A stretch of 55,042 nucleotides of DNA. Source: an uncultured Prevotellaceae bacterium. GTDB taxonomy: Bacteria > Bacteroidota > Bacteroidia > Bacteroidales > Bacteroidaceae. Below, piece by piece: positions 31,000 to 39,200 of the stretch. Position 1 is the stretch's first letter; the number at the start of each line of letters is the position of its first letter. Below the pieces are notes generated by a model. It was not told the origin of the DNA. It worked only from the letters and a program-made list of their open reading frames with translations, and did not search any database. Location of the stretch: contig CADAAR010000018.1 of NCBI GenBank assembly GCA_902785945.1, positions 1 through 55,042 on the forward strand, in the 5' to 3' direction. Position numbers and translations under genes: made by a program.

Positions 31000-31040
31000 C
31001 AAACGAATCGTGAAACTACGGACTAAATTACTAAAAATAA

Positions 31041-34000
31041 ATGATGAAGAAACTATTTCAAGTTTTGATGCTCTGTCTGCTGGCACCGGCCATGGCCCAT
31101 GCCCAACAATGGGATGATGCCCTGTACAAGCAGATTGAACAGAGTATCCGTGTGCCTCAGTTTGCCAACCAGACCTATCTGATTACCAAGTATGGCGCGA
31201 AGACCGATGCTCCCGCTGCCAAGAACCAGAAGGCCATTCAGAAAGCCATCGACCTCTGTGCCAAGAAAGGTGGTGGTAAGGTGGTTGTACCTGCAGGTAG
31301 TAAGTTCCTGACAGGCGCCATCCAGTTGAAGAGCGGCGTCAACCTCGAAGTACAGGAAGGAGCCGTGCTGGAGTTCGCCTTCGAGCCCGAGCTCTATCCC
31401 ATCGTGGAGACCTCGTGGGAAGGTCTGGAGTGCTTCAATATCTCACCCTGTGTCTATGCCTTCAAGGCCAAGGACATCGCCATCACCGGCAAGGGTACCA
31501 TCGATGGTGGTGGCAGCAGAGACACCTGGTGGCCCTGGGTTGGCAATGCCCGTTTTGGCTACAAGGGAGAGGGTCCCGCCCAGAACAAAGGCGGTCGTGC
31601 CCGAATGCTGAAGAATGGTGAGGACGGTATTCCCATGTATAATGAAAAAGGAGAACGCACGCCCGAGCGCGTGTTTGGTCCTCAGGACGGCATGCGTCCG
31701 CAGCTCGTCAACTTCAACAAGTGTGAGGGCATTCTCCTAGAAGATATAACTCTTCTGCGTTCACCCTTCTGGGTGATCCATCCCCTCCACTCCACCGATA
31801 TCACGGTGCGCAGGGTGAAGATGATCAATGATGGTCCTAATGGTGACGGTTGTGACCCCGAGTGCTGTGACCGTGTGCTGATAGAAGACTGTTTCTTCAA
31901 TACCGGCGATGACTGTATCGCCATCAAGAGCGGAAGAAACCGCGATGGTCGTGAGCGTAACATGCCCTCACAGAACATCATCATCCGCAACTGTGAGATG
32001 AAGAATGGCCATGGTGGTGTGGTCATCGGAAGTGAGATCAGCGGAGGTTGTAAGAATGTCTTCGCCCACGACTGTGTGATGGACTCCCCCGAGCTGGAGC
32101 GTGTGTTGCGCATCAAGACCAACTCCTGTCGCGGTGGCATCATCGAAAACATCAACATGAAAGATGTGAAGGTGGGCGTCTGCAAGGAGTCGATACTGAA
32201 GATCAATCTCGATTACGAGCACAATGAAGTATGCTGTCGTGGTTACTACCCCACAGTACGCAAGGTATATATGGAGAATGTCACCAGCGAGAAATCGAAA
32301 TACGGTGTCCAGATCATCGGTCTTGAGGAGGACACCTATGTGTATGACATCCTGGTAAAGAACTGTAAGTTTAATGGTGTGCAGTCGGGAAATTTCTCTT
32401 CCGGCAAGACGCGCAACGTACAATTCGACAACCTCTTTATCAATGGCTCTCTCGCCCTGACCGAGATGCCCTACAAGCACTATAGCGAGTGGATGACCTA
32501 CAGTGAGATGAAGCGTGTGCCGAAGAGCTATCTGCTCGACTTCTCCACCCAGCCCAAATGGAGCTATGTGATGGGTATTGAACTCGAAGGTATGTTGGAC
32601 ACCTACCTCAAATATGGTGGCGAGGCTATCCGCCAGTACTGTCAGGAATATACCGACACGATGATCAATGCCAAGGGCGATATCCGCGGCTATAACATCC
32701 TCGATTACAACCTCGACAATATCCGTACCGGCCACTTTGTGACCCGTATGTACAACCTCTATCCCGAGCAGAAGAACCTCATCGCCATACAGACCATGAT
32801 GAAGCAGCTGAAGGACCAGCCCCGCACCAAGGTCGACAAGGTGTTCTGGCACAAGGCCATCTATGCCTATCAGGTATGGCTCGACGGCATCTTCATGGGT
32901 CTGCCCTTTCGTTGTCTGACCGCCTCCACCCAACTGAAGCCCAAGGAGGCCGTAAAAGTCTACGACGATGCTGTGAATCAGCTAAAGATCACTTACGAGC
33001 GCACCCTCGACCCAAAGACCGGTCTGAACCGTCATGCCTATGACGAGACCCGCAACACTTTCTGGGCCGACAAAGAAACTGGTCTGTCGCAGCACTGCTG
33101 GGGGCGTGCTCAGGGCTGGTACTCGATGGCCCTGATCGAAGTGCTCGACGCGCTGCCAGAGGACTATTCCCGTCGTGGTGAGGTGATAGAACTGTTACAG
33201 AAGGATCTCGATGCCATCATCAAATGGCAGGACAAGAAGACCGGCACCTGGTATCAGGTGATGGACGCCCCCGGACGCGAGGGCAATTATCTGGAGTCAA
33301 CCGCCACCTCGATGTTTGCCTACGTGCTGTTGAAAGCCTATAACAAGGGTTATCTCGGCACCAAATACCGCGATGCAGGTATCAAGGCCTACAAGGGTAT
33401 CATCAATAATATGATCCGTGTGAATGGCGACAAGACCATCTCACTCACCAACTGCTGTTCGGTAGCAGGTCTTGGGCCGGCTGCCACGCCAGAGGTCATT
33501 GCTGCCCTGAAGAAGATCAATCCCAAGGGCAGCGTGAAGGAGAGCAGGAAACGAGACGGAGGCTATCAGTACTACCTCTCGGAACCCATCCGCGATAATG
33601 ACGCCAAGGGCATAGGGCCGTTTATATGGGCCTCGCTCGAAATGGAGAAACTAGGCTACACAACAGATAACACGACGGCTGCCATCGACAGGCAAGCCGT
33701 CGTGACGCGTCATAACCCCCTGATTACTGAGGCCGACCCTCTGGCTTCGCTCAGTGTGGGCAATGGTCACTTTGCTACCACCGTCGATATCACTGGTCTG
33801 CAGAGCTACCCTTTTGAATACGGGGCAGGTGTGCCCCTGAACGCCATGTCCGACTGGGGCTGGCACTCGTTCGAAAACACCAATCACCTACAGCCTTCTG
33901 AGTCGGAGAAGACCTATGATTTCGGTCATGGTCATCCTGAGGTGTATGCTGTGGAATTTAAGAAAGCGGAGGACGGTCGTCACAAACAAGCCACAGAGTA

Positions 34001-35969
34001 TTTCCGTGTGAATCCCCATCGTCTGAACCTCGGTACCATTGGTCTCAGTCTGAAGGATACCAAGGGCGAGGCGCTGCCTCTGACGGCCCTGAAACAGTCC
34101 AAGCAGTCGCTCCTGCTCTGGGATGGTGAAATAGAATCGTCGTTCAGGGCCGATGGCGAGACGGTAGAAGTGACGACAGGCGTTCATCCTCAGAAAGACG
34201 CCCTTTATGCCAGAGTGAAGAGTAACCTGCTGAAAGACCAGCGCGCTGCCATCTCCCTGCGCTTCTCCTACCCCACTGGCAAACATGCTGACGATGCCAA
34301 CGACTGGACAAAGCCTGAGAAGCACCAGTCAAAGATTATCGCCCAGAACGACCACTCGGCCATCATTGAGCGAACCCTTGACGCCACGAAATACTACGTC
34401 ACACTCACTTGGACGGGGAATGCAACCTTACAAGAGTGCGACCGCCATCATTTCGAGCTCACCACCACCGACGATGTGCTCACCTTCTCAGCAGAATATA
34501 CTCAGAGTAATCCGAGTATTCAGAATACTCCGATTTCCCCCTTCGACTACGCCAGCTATCACAAGGCCACGCAGAAATTCTGGCACGACTGGTGGCAATC
34601 AGGTGCCATCGTCGATTTCTCGCAGTGCACCGACTCCCGCGCCCAGGAACTGGAGCGTCGCGTCGTGCTCTCGCAGTATCTCACCCAGATCAACTGCGCC
34701 AACAACATGCCCCCTCAGGAGACCGGTCTCACCTATAACTCCTGGTTCGGTCGTCCTCACCTGGAGATGACCTGGTGGCATGCTGTCGACTTCGCTCTCT
34801 GGAATCGTCCGGAAAATATCCGTCAGATGCTCGAATGGTATAACAAGACCGCCTATCCCGTGGCCCGCAAGATTGCGGAACGTCAAGGTTTTAAGGGTGT
34901 ACGTTGGATGAAGATGACCGACCCTTGGGCTGGTGAGGCCCCCTCAAACACCGGTTCTTTCCTTATCTGGCAACAGCCCCACTACATCTATCTGGCGGAA
35001 GAGATGTACCGCGCTAATCCCTCAGAAGAGACCTTGCAGAAATACGCTGAACAGGTGGAAGCCACAGCCGAGTTCATGGCCGACTTTGTGAGCTACGACA
35101 GAGGGAAATACAATCCTCCAAGATTACCATTCTTTTGTGGTGGGTATGAAGGAGGAGCTTATACGCTTAGGGGAGCGACAGCCATGCAGGAATGTATGAC
35201 CAAGGATATTTCCTACAACCAGCCTTTCGAGTTAGCATATTGGCAATACGGTCTTTTAGTCGCTCAACGATGGCGTGAGCGTCAAAGGAAACCCCGCGAC
35301 AAGGGATGGGACAACATCATTGCCCGATTCTCCCCGCTCCCCGAATATGACAGTGTCTACACCGCAGGTATCCCCACGGGTCTCACTATTGGTCTAAAAA
35401 GCTTTGACCCTTTCGACACGGTGGCCATCGACTCTGCTTCATCCCAATCTCCTTCTGTCGGGAAACTCGAGTCTTTCTATGAAAAGGCTTGCAACGACCA
35501 CCCCGCTGTCCTTGGTGTCTGCGGCATGTTGCCTATCCCTCAAAAGGTTCCTCATCCACTCAAAGACGAAGTTTATCTCAAAAAGGAAAAGCAATATCTT
35601 AACACCTTATTATATAATGGGGAGAAGATGAAGCAGACGCTTGACTGGGTGATGAAACACTGGAACTGGGCCACTACCTGGGGTTGGGACTATGGTATGA
35701 TTGCCATGTGTGCCGCTCGTCTTGGCGACCCCGAGACTGCCCTGAAGGCTTTGCTCATCGATACGCAAAAGAATACCTATCTCAAAAACGGCCATAACTT
35801 CCAGACTGCTGACCGTCTGCGCATCTACCTCCCTGGCAACGGTGCTTTACTCACCGCCATCGCCATGATGTGTGCTGGTTGGGATGGTTGCAAAGAACCT
35901 CTCAACCCCGGCTTCCCAAAGGATGGTACCTGGAATGTCCGCTGGGAAGGTCTGCAACGGATGCAATAG
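31041..35969 (+). CDS. Trimodular GH28 polygalacturonase / GH105 hydrolase / six-hairpin-like protein
   Basis: This secreted 1642-residue enzyme has a signal peptide (LFQVLMLCLLAPAMAHAQ). Module 1, about residues 40-490, is a GH28 beta-helix. NGDGCDPECC (~266), NTGDDCIAIKSG (~288), NGHGGVVIGSE (~322) and LRIKT (~356) carry the catalytic aspartates, His and Arg-Lys. Module 2, about 495-880, is GH105 (YVMGIELEGML, AIYAYQVWLDGIFMGLPF, HCWGRAQGWY, DAPGREGNYLESTATSMFAY), which removes unsaturated galacturonate from lyase products. Module 3, about 885-1642, I cannot place in a family. SLSVGNGHFATTVDITGLQSYPFEY, TWWHAVDFALWNRPENI and TWGWDYGMIAMCAARLGDP suggest an alpha/alpha six-hairpin glycosidase. 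A nonamer array encodes residues ~1154-1166. The three activities on one chain would strip pectin fragments in sequence. No stop or frameshift is seen at the module borders. Confidence 0.9.
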   Translation: MMKKLFQVLMLCLLAPAMAHAQQWDDALYKQIEQSIRVPQFANQTYLITKYGAKTDAPAAKNQKAIQKAIDLCAKKGGGKVVVPAGSKFLTGAIQLKSGVNLEVQEGAVLEFAFEPELYPIVETSWEGLECFNISPCVYAFKAKDIAITGKGTIDGGGSRDTWWPWVGNARFGYKGEGPAQNKGGRARMLKNGEDGIPMYNEKGERTPERVFGPQDGMRPQLVNFNKCEGILLEDITLLRSPFWVIHPLHSTDITVRRVKMINDGPNGDGCDPECCDRVLIEDCFFNTGDDCIAIKSGRNRDGRERNMPSQNIIIRNCEMKNGHGGVVIGSEISGGCKNVFAHDCVMDSPELERVLRIKTNSCRGGIIENINMKDVKVGVCKESILKINLDYEHNEVCCRGYYPTVRKVYMENVTSEKSKYGVQIIGLEEDTYVYDILVKNCKFNGVQSGNFSSGKTRNVQFDNLFINGSLALTEMPYKHYSEWMTYSEMKRVPKSYLLDFSTQPKWSYVMGIELEGMLDTYLKYGGEAIRQYCQEYTDTMINAKGDIRGYNILDYNLDNIRTGHFVTRMYNLYPEQKNLIAIQTMMKQLKDQPRTKVDKVFWHKAIYAYQVWLDGIFMGLPFRCLTASTQLKPKEAVKVYDDAVNQLKITYERTLDPKTGLNRHAYDETRNTFWADKETGLSQHCWGRAQGWYSMALIEVLDALPEDYSRRGEVIELLQKDLDAIIKWQDKKTGTWYQVMDAPGREGNYLESTATSMFAYVLLKAYNKGYLGTKYRDAGIKAYKGIINNMIRVNGDKTISLTNCCSVAGLGPAATPEVIAALKKINPKGSVKESRKRDGGYQYYLSEPIRDNDAKGIGPFIWASLEMEKLGYTTDNTTAAIDRQAVVTRHNPLITEADPLASLSVGNGHFATTVDITGLQSYPFEYGAGVPLNAMSDWGWHSFENTNHLQPSESEKTYDFGHGHPEVYAVEFKKAEDGRHKQATEYFRVNPHRLNLGTIGLSLKDTKGEALPLTALKQSKQSLLLWDGEIESSFRADGETVEVTTGVHPQKDALYARVKSNLLKDQRAAISLRFSYPTGKHADDANDWTKPEKHQSKIIAQNDHSAIIERTLDATKYYVTLTWTGNATLQECDRHHFELTTTDDVLTFSAEYTQSNPSIQNTPISPFDYASYHKATQKFWHDWWQSGAIVDFSQCTDSRAQELERRVVLSQYLTQINCANNMPPQETGLTYNSWFGRPHLEMTWWHAVDFALWNRPENIRQMLEWYNKTAYPVARKIAERQGFKGVRWMKMTDPWAGEAPSNTGSFLIWQQPHYIYLAEEMYRANPSEETLQKYAEQVEATAEFMADFVSYDRGKYNPPRLPFFCGGYEGGAYTLRGATAMQECMTKDISYNQPFELAYWQYGLLVAQRWRERQRKPRDKGWDNIIARFSPLPEYDSVYTAGIPTGLTIGLKSFDPFDTVAIDSASSQSPSVGKLESFYEKACNDHPAVLGVCGMLPIPQKVPHPLKDEVYLKKEKQYLNTLLYNGEKMKQTLDWVMKHWNWATTWGWDYGMIAMCAARLGDPETALKALLIDTQKNTYLKNGHNFQTADRLRIYLPGNGALLTAIAMMCAGWDGCKEPLNPGFPKDGTWNVRWEGLQRMQ
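34502..34537. repeat. Nonamer array inside the GH28 fusion gene
   Basis: TCAGAGTAA, TCCGAGTAT, TCAGAATAC, TCCGATTTC: four 9-bp units in the unknown third module, encoding QSNPSIQNTPISP. The unit resembles the trpE and 51637-51670 arrays. Confidence 0.75.
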
Positions 35970-35972
35970 GAT

Positions 35973-37190
35973 TTAGTCTTCGTCGGAAGCCAAGGGACCT
36001 GTTTTCGTAAATAAATCGAGATCGATACAGCCGCCCATCGTCTCATAGCCTTGGGCATTCAGGTGCAGCCAGTCGTTCTCGAACAGGAACTGCGACTGCA
36101 TGGCTTCGGGATCATCAGGATTACGTACAGCCTGGTCGAAATCGATCACGCCGTCGAGCATCTTCGAGGTACGTATCCAGTTGTTCAGCGTGCTGCGCCC
36201 CTTCTCATGGTCTTCTGTGTAATAACGGTTGCCCTTAAACGGGGTGATGGTAGCGCCAAACACACGGATGCCTTTCTGGTGCGCCTCACGGATAATCGTC
36301 TTAAACACGTCGATGATGCGCTCGGCCGTCTGCAGGCCATCGCGTGCACCACCTAAGTCATTTACAGCCTCAAAGAGAATGATCCACTTCACACCTTCCT
36401 GTCCGAATAAATCACGCGGATAACGACTGGAGCCCGTAGGTCCTAAGCCACCACGCAACACGCAGTTGCCACCAATACCCATGTTGAGCACACCCACCTG
36501 CTTCGTCGCCTTATTTGCCAATAAACGACGTGACAGCACATCCGCCCAACGATTCTGCTGGTTCGTCGTCGAGCCACGTCCATCGGTAATCGAGTTACCC
36601 AGGATAGCCACAGCGCCCGCCTTTTTGGGGGCATCCACCTCCAGTGCCAGGATGTTATACCAGTGGTCGGTCTTCACAGCATCACTGAAGTCGGTGGTGT
36701 TACCGGTCTTCAGATACGAGGTCGTTCTCGACCCAGGATGTCCGCTCACGCTTGTCGACGAAGCAGCGCCATAATGAATGGTGATGGCCACGTTAGCACG
36801 GTCGCCCATCTTAAAACTGACAGCATCCGACACCACCTTTCCGCCTGCGGGGATGGTCACCCCAGCCTTGCCGTCAAAGGTCAGACGCACGGTCGAGCTT
36901 TCGTCAATCTCAGAACTGCTACCGGCTGTCTTGGCCAAGGCCAGCTCCACAGCCTTGATCTCGGTAGCCTCCTGACTGAACTCATTGGTCAGCTTCAACC
37001 GCACCTTCTTGCCGCCTATCGACACCTGTACAATCTGACGCAACGAATTGTTTTCCAAACCTGGTGACGGTGGATTGTTATGTCGTTCCACCAACTGCGG
37101 GGCCGTGCCCCATGTGCCTACCCAATGGCCTTTAGCCAAAGCGACGCCTGCCGTCATCAGACAGGCCAGAATCAAAGCCGTTCTTTTCAT
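35973..37190 (-). CDS. Secreted SGNH/GDSL esterase
   Basis: The 405-residue protein has a signal peptide (MKRTALILACLMTAGVALA) and an N-terminal beta domain, then an SGNH hydrolase domain. Block I is AVAILGNSITDGRGST (nucleophile Ser), block II is NMGIGGN, block III is FEAVNDLGG (Asn), and block V is NDWLHLNAQGY (Asp-His). Such enzymes in pectin loci remove acetyl groups from galacturonan or rhamnogalacturonan, but the substrate here is inferred from context. It faces the GH28 fusion tail to tail with only three bases between the stops. Its start is close to the divergent PL1 promoter region. Confidence 0.85.
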   Translation of the reverse strand: MKRTALILACLMTAGVALAKGHWVGTWGTAPQLVERHNNPPSPGLENNSLRQIVQVSIGGKKVRLKLTNEFSQEATEIKAVELALAKTAGSSSEIDESSTVRLTFDGKAGVTIPAGGKVVSDAVSFKMGDRANVAITIHYGAASSTSVSGHPGSRTTSYLKTGNTTDFSDAVKTDHWYNILALEVDAPKKAGAVAILGNSITDGRGSTTNQQNRWADVLSRRLLANKATKQVGVLNMGIGGNCVLRGGLGPTGSSRYPRDLFGQEGVKWIILFEAVNDLGGARDGLQTAERIIDVFKTIIREAHQKGIRVFGATITPFKGNRYYTEDHEKGRSTLNNWIRTSKMLDGVIDFDQAVRNPDDPEAMQSQFLFENDWLHLNAQGYETMGGCIDLDLFTKTGPLASDED

Positions 37191-37247
37191 GTTGATAATA
37201 GTCTAATAATCGTTTCCTGCGCAAAATTACGCATTTTCAGTCGATTA

Positions 37248-37261
37248 CGCAAACGTTTTAG
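37248..37261. promoter_or_regulatory. AAACGTTT site 2 (before PL1)
   Basis: CGCAAACGTTTTAG lies 44 bp before the TATCTTTG box at 37306 in the 153-bp divergent gap between the esterase and PL1 genes. Confidence 0.65.
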
Positions 37262-37305
37262 TGAGTTTTTACGACAAAGATATACCAGATGGAACAAAAA
37301 TGATG

Positions 37306-37313
37306 TATCTTTG
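37306..37313 (+). promoter_or_regulatory. -7 box of the PL1 gene
   Basis: TATCTTTG matches TAnnTTTG and lies 30 bp before the start codon. No good TTTG is found at 19-21 bp upstream, which fits a promoter that needs an activator. Confidence 0.55.
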
Positions 37314-37343
37314 CAACCAGAATACAAACTACCTCTTAAATAT

Positions 37344-39035
37344 ATGAACAGATTTTTATCATTAGTTGTGATGTCTTTCATCAGCCTTATGATGACGGCA
37401 CAGACACAGGTTCCCGCCTTCCCCGGCGCTGAGGGACACGGACGTTATACCACCGGTGGACGCGGTGGAGATGTCTATCGCGTAACCAACCTAAACGACT
37501 CTGGTACAGGCTCGCTACGCGATGCTGTCAGCAAAGCAAATCGCATCGTGGTGTTCGATGTAGCTGGTGTCATCGCCTTGAAGAAAGACCTCACCATCAA
37601 AGACAACATCACCATCGCCGGACAGACAGCCCCCTACCCTGGTATTACCCTTCGTTACCGTACAGTACGTCCGGGTGCCAACAACATCATCCGTTTCATC
37701 CGCATCCGACGCGGACAGGAAAAAGATGTCAACGATAGTGCTGATGCCCTCTGGCAACGACAGAAGACGGCTATGATCCTCGACCACTGTTCCTTCTCGT
37801 GGAGTATCGACGAGGTGGCCTCATTCTACGACAACAATAATTTCACCATGCAGTGGTGTACCCTCGGTGAGAGCCTCAACAACGCAGGTCACGGCAAGGG
37901 CGCACACGGCTATGGCGGCATCTGGGGTGGTAAACTCGCCTCCTTCCACCATAATATGATCTGCCACGTAAACAACCGTGCACCACGTTTCAACGGTGCC
38001 CGCTACAATTGGAGCGGCTATAAAAACAACCTGCTGTACGATGAATACAAATGGGGAAATACCGTGCAGGCTGAGAATGTAGACTTCCGCAACTGCGTCA
38101 TCTACAACTGCGGTAACGGCTGCTACGGCGGTCCTGGCGGAGGCTATATCAACATCGTCAACAATTTCTACAAGACCGGACCATCAGCATCTACAAGCAG
38201 GGTTACAACCGTCTCTATTGCAAATAGTACTAGTTCCAAAGATAATAAAGAATATTGGGATATGACCAGCCGCTATTATATCAACGGCAATCAGGTGAAT
38301 TCCACAGAAAATAAAGACTGGAAAGACGTTTCATACGACAGTGGGATACAAACCATCGATGGAGAGAAATACACGATCGATTCTCTTCACTATTATGGCG
38401 ACACTGTCACATATGTAAAGAACAACAAAGGTGTGGACTGTGTTAAGATCAAGTTGGATGGTCCGACAGTAACAGGCGAAGTGACCACCCACACGGCCAC
38501 CACAGCCTTCGACAAAGTACTCACCTATTCAGGCGCTTCACTCTTTATTGATGAGGTGGATGCCCGCTATTTCCAAGAGGCAAAGGACGGTACGGCCACT
38601 TATACCGGTTCCGTCACAAAGAAGGCTGGGAGAATCGACCTCGTGTCGGATGTCAATGGCTATACTGAGGATAATTTCCCCACCGGTCAGCGTGAGGCCG
38701 ACTTCGATACCGACGGTGACGGTATTGCCGATGCTTGGGAACAGGCTAACGGTGGTGACCTGGATCCGAATGGCTATACGGTTGATACGAAGGGTTGGTA
38801 CACCAATCTGGAGGTTTATATCAACTCTCTCGTGGAGGACATTATGAAACAGGGCAATGCCGATGCAGAAAGTGCTGTAGAGGAATATTATCCTGCCTAC
38901 AAGACACCCACCGCCATCCAAACCGTGAAGGCCCAAACCCTCAACAACGCCACCTATAATCTCTCCGGCCAACGTGTTGATGCCAGCTACAAGGGGCTGG
39001 TCATACGTAATGGAAAAAGATTTATCCAAGGCTAA
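37344..39035 (+). CDS. PL1-family pectate lyase
   Basis: This secreted 563-residue protein starts MNRFLSLVVMSFISLMMTAQ, a signal peptide. An open frame extends upstream to 37080, but it would run through the promoter and the divergent gene, so 37344 is the start. AFPGAEGHGRYTTGGRGGDVYRVTNLNDSGTGSLRDAV is the usual PL1-like opening. DHCSFSWSIDE (~146) holds calcium-binding acids, and NNRAPRFNGARYNW (~211-224) holds the catalytic arginine region. DFDTDGDGIADAWEQANGGD is an EF-hand-like calcium loop. The last 25 residues (YNLSGQRVDASYKGLVIRNGKRF) match the tails of two other secreted proteins of the locus. It should cut de-esterified homogalacturonan by beta-elimination. Confidence 0.9.
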   Translation: MNRFLSLVVMSFISLMMTAQTQVPAFPGAEGHGRYTTGGRGGDVYRVTNLNDSGTGSLRDAVSKANRIVVFDVAGVIALKKDLTIKDNITIAGQTAPYPGITLRYRTVRPGANNIIRFIRIRRGQEKDVNDSADALWQRQKTAMILDHCSFSWSIDEVASFYDNNNFTMQWCTLGESLNNAGHGKGAHGYGGIWGGKLASFHHNMICHVNNRAPRFNGARYNWSGYKNNLLYDEYKWGNTVQAENVDFRNCVIYNCGNGCYGGPGGGYINIVNNFYKTGPSASTSRVTTVSIANSTSSKDNKEYWDMTSRYYINGNQVNSTENKDWKDVSYDSGIQTIDGEKYTIDSLHYYGDTVTYVKNNKGVDCVKIKLDGPTVTGEVTTHTATTAFDKVLTYSGASLFIDEVDARYFQEAKDGTATYTGSVTKKAGRIDLVSDVNGYTEDNFPTGQREADFDTDGDGIADAWEQANGGDLDPNGYTVDTKGWYTNLEVYINSLVEDIMKQGNADAESAVEEYYPAYKTPTAIQTVKAQTLNNATYNLSGQRVDASYKGLVIRNGKRFIQG

Positions 39036-39040
39036 GATAC

Positions 39041-39072
39041 AAATAGGGACGCTTCATTCAACGTCCCTATTT
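39041..39072 (+). terminator. Terminator of the PL1 gene
   Basis: AAATAGGGACG (39041-39051) and CGTCCCTATTT (39062-39072) form an 11-bp perfect stem followed by TTATAT. Confidence 0.85.
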
Positions 39073-39085
39073 TTATATCCTTCTA

Positions 39086-39099
39086 CGTAAACGTTTACG
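39086..39099. promoter_or_regulatory. CGTAAACGTTTACG site 3 (before CE8)
   Basis: This is the best of the four sites: a perfect 14-bp palindrome, 43 bp before the TATCTTTG box at 39143. Confidence 0.7.
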
Positions 39100-39142
39100 A
39101 AAAAATAATCTGCAAATACTTTTCTTTATTAATAATAATGTG

Positions 39143-39150
39143 TATCTTTG
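39143..39150 (+). promoter_or_regulatory. -7 box of the CE8 gene
   Basis: TATCTTTG matches TAnnTTTG, 50 bp before the CE8 start. There is no clear -33 element. Confidence 0.55.
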
Positions 39151-39200
39151 CAGTCTAGAAACTAACAAAATCATATATTAACACTAAACAAAAACATGTT

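Noticed and set aside
31968-32933. 321-codon minus-strand frame opposite the GH28/GH105 gene
   Set aside because: Antisense shadow of intact GH28 and GH105 motifs.
37080-37343. N-terminal extension of the PL1 lyase
   Set aside because: It would cross the promoter, the operator-like site and the start of the divergent esterase, and would bury the signal peptide at 37344.
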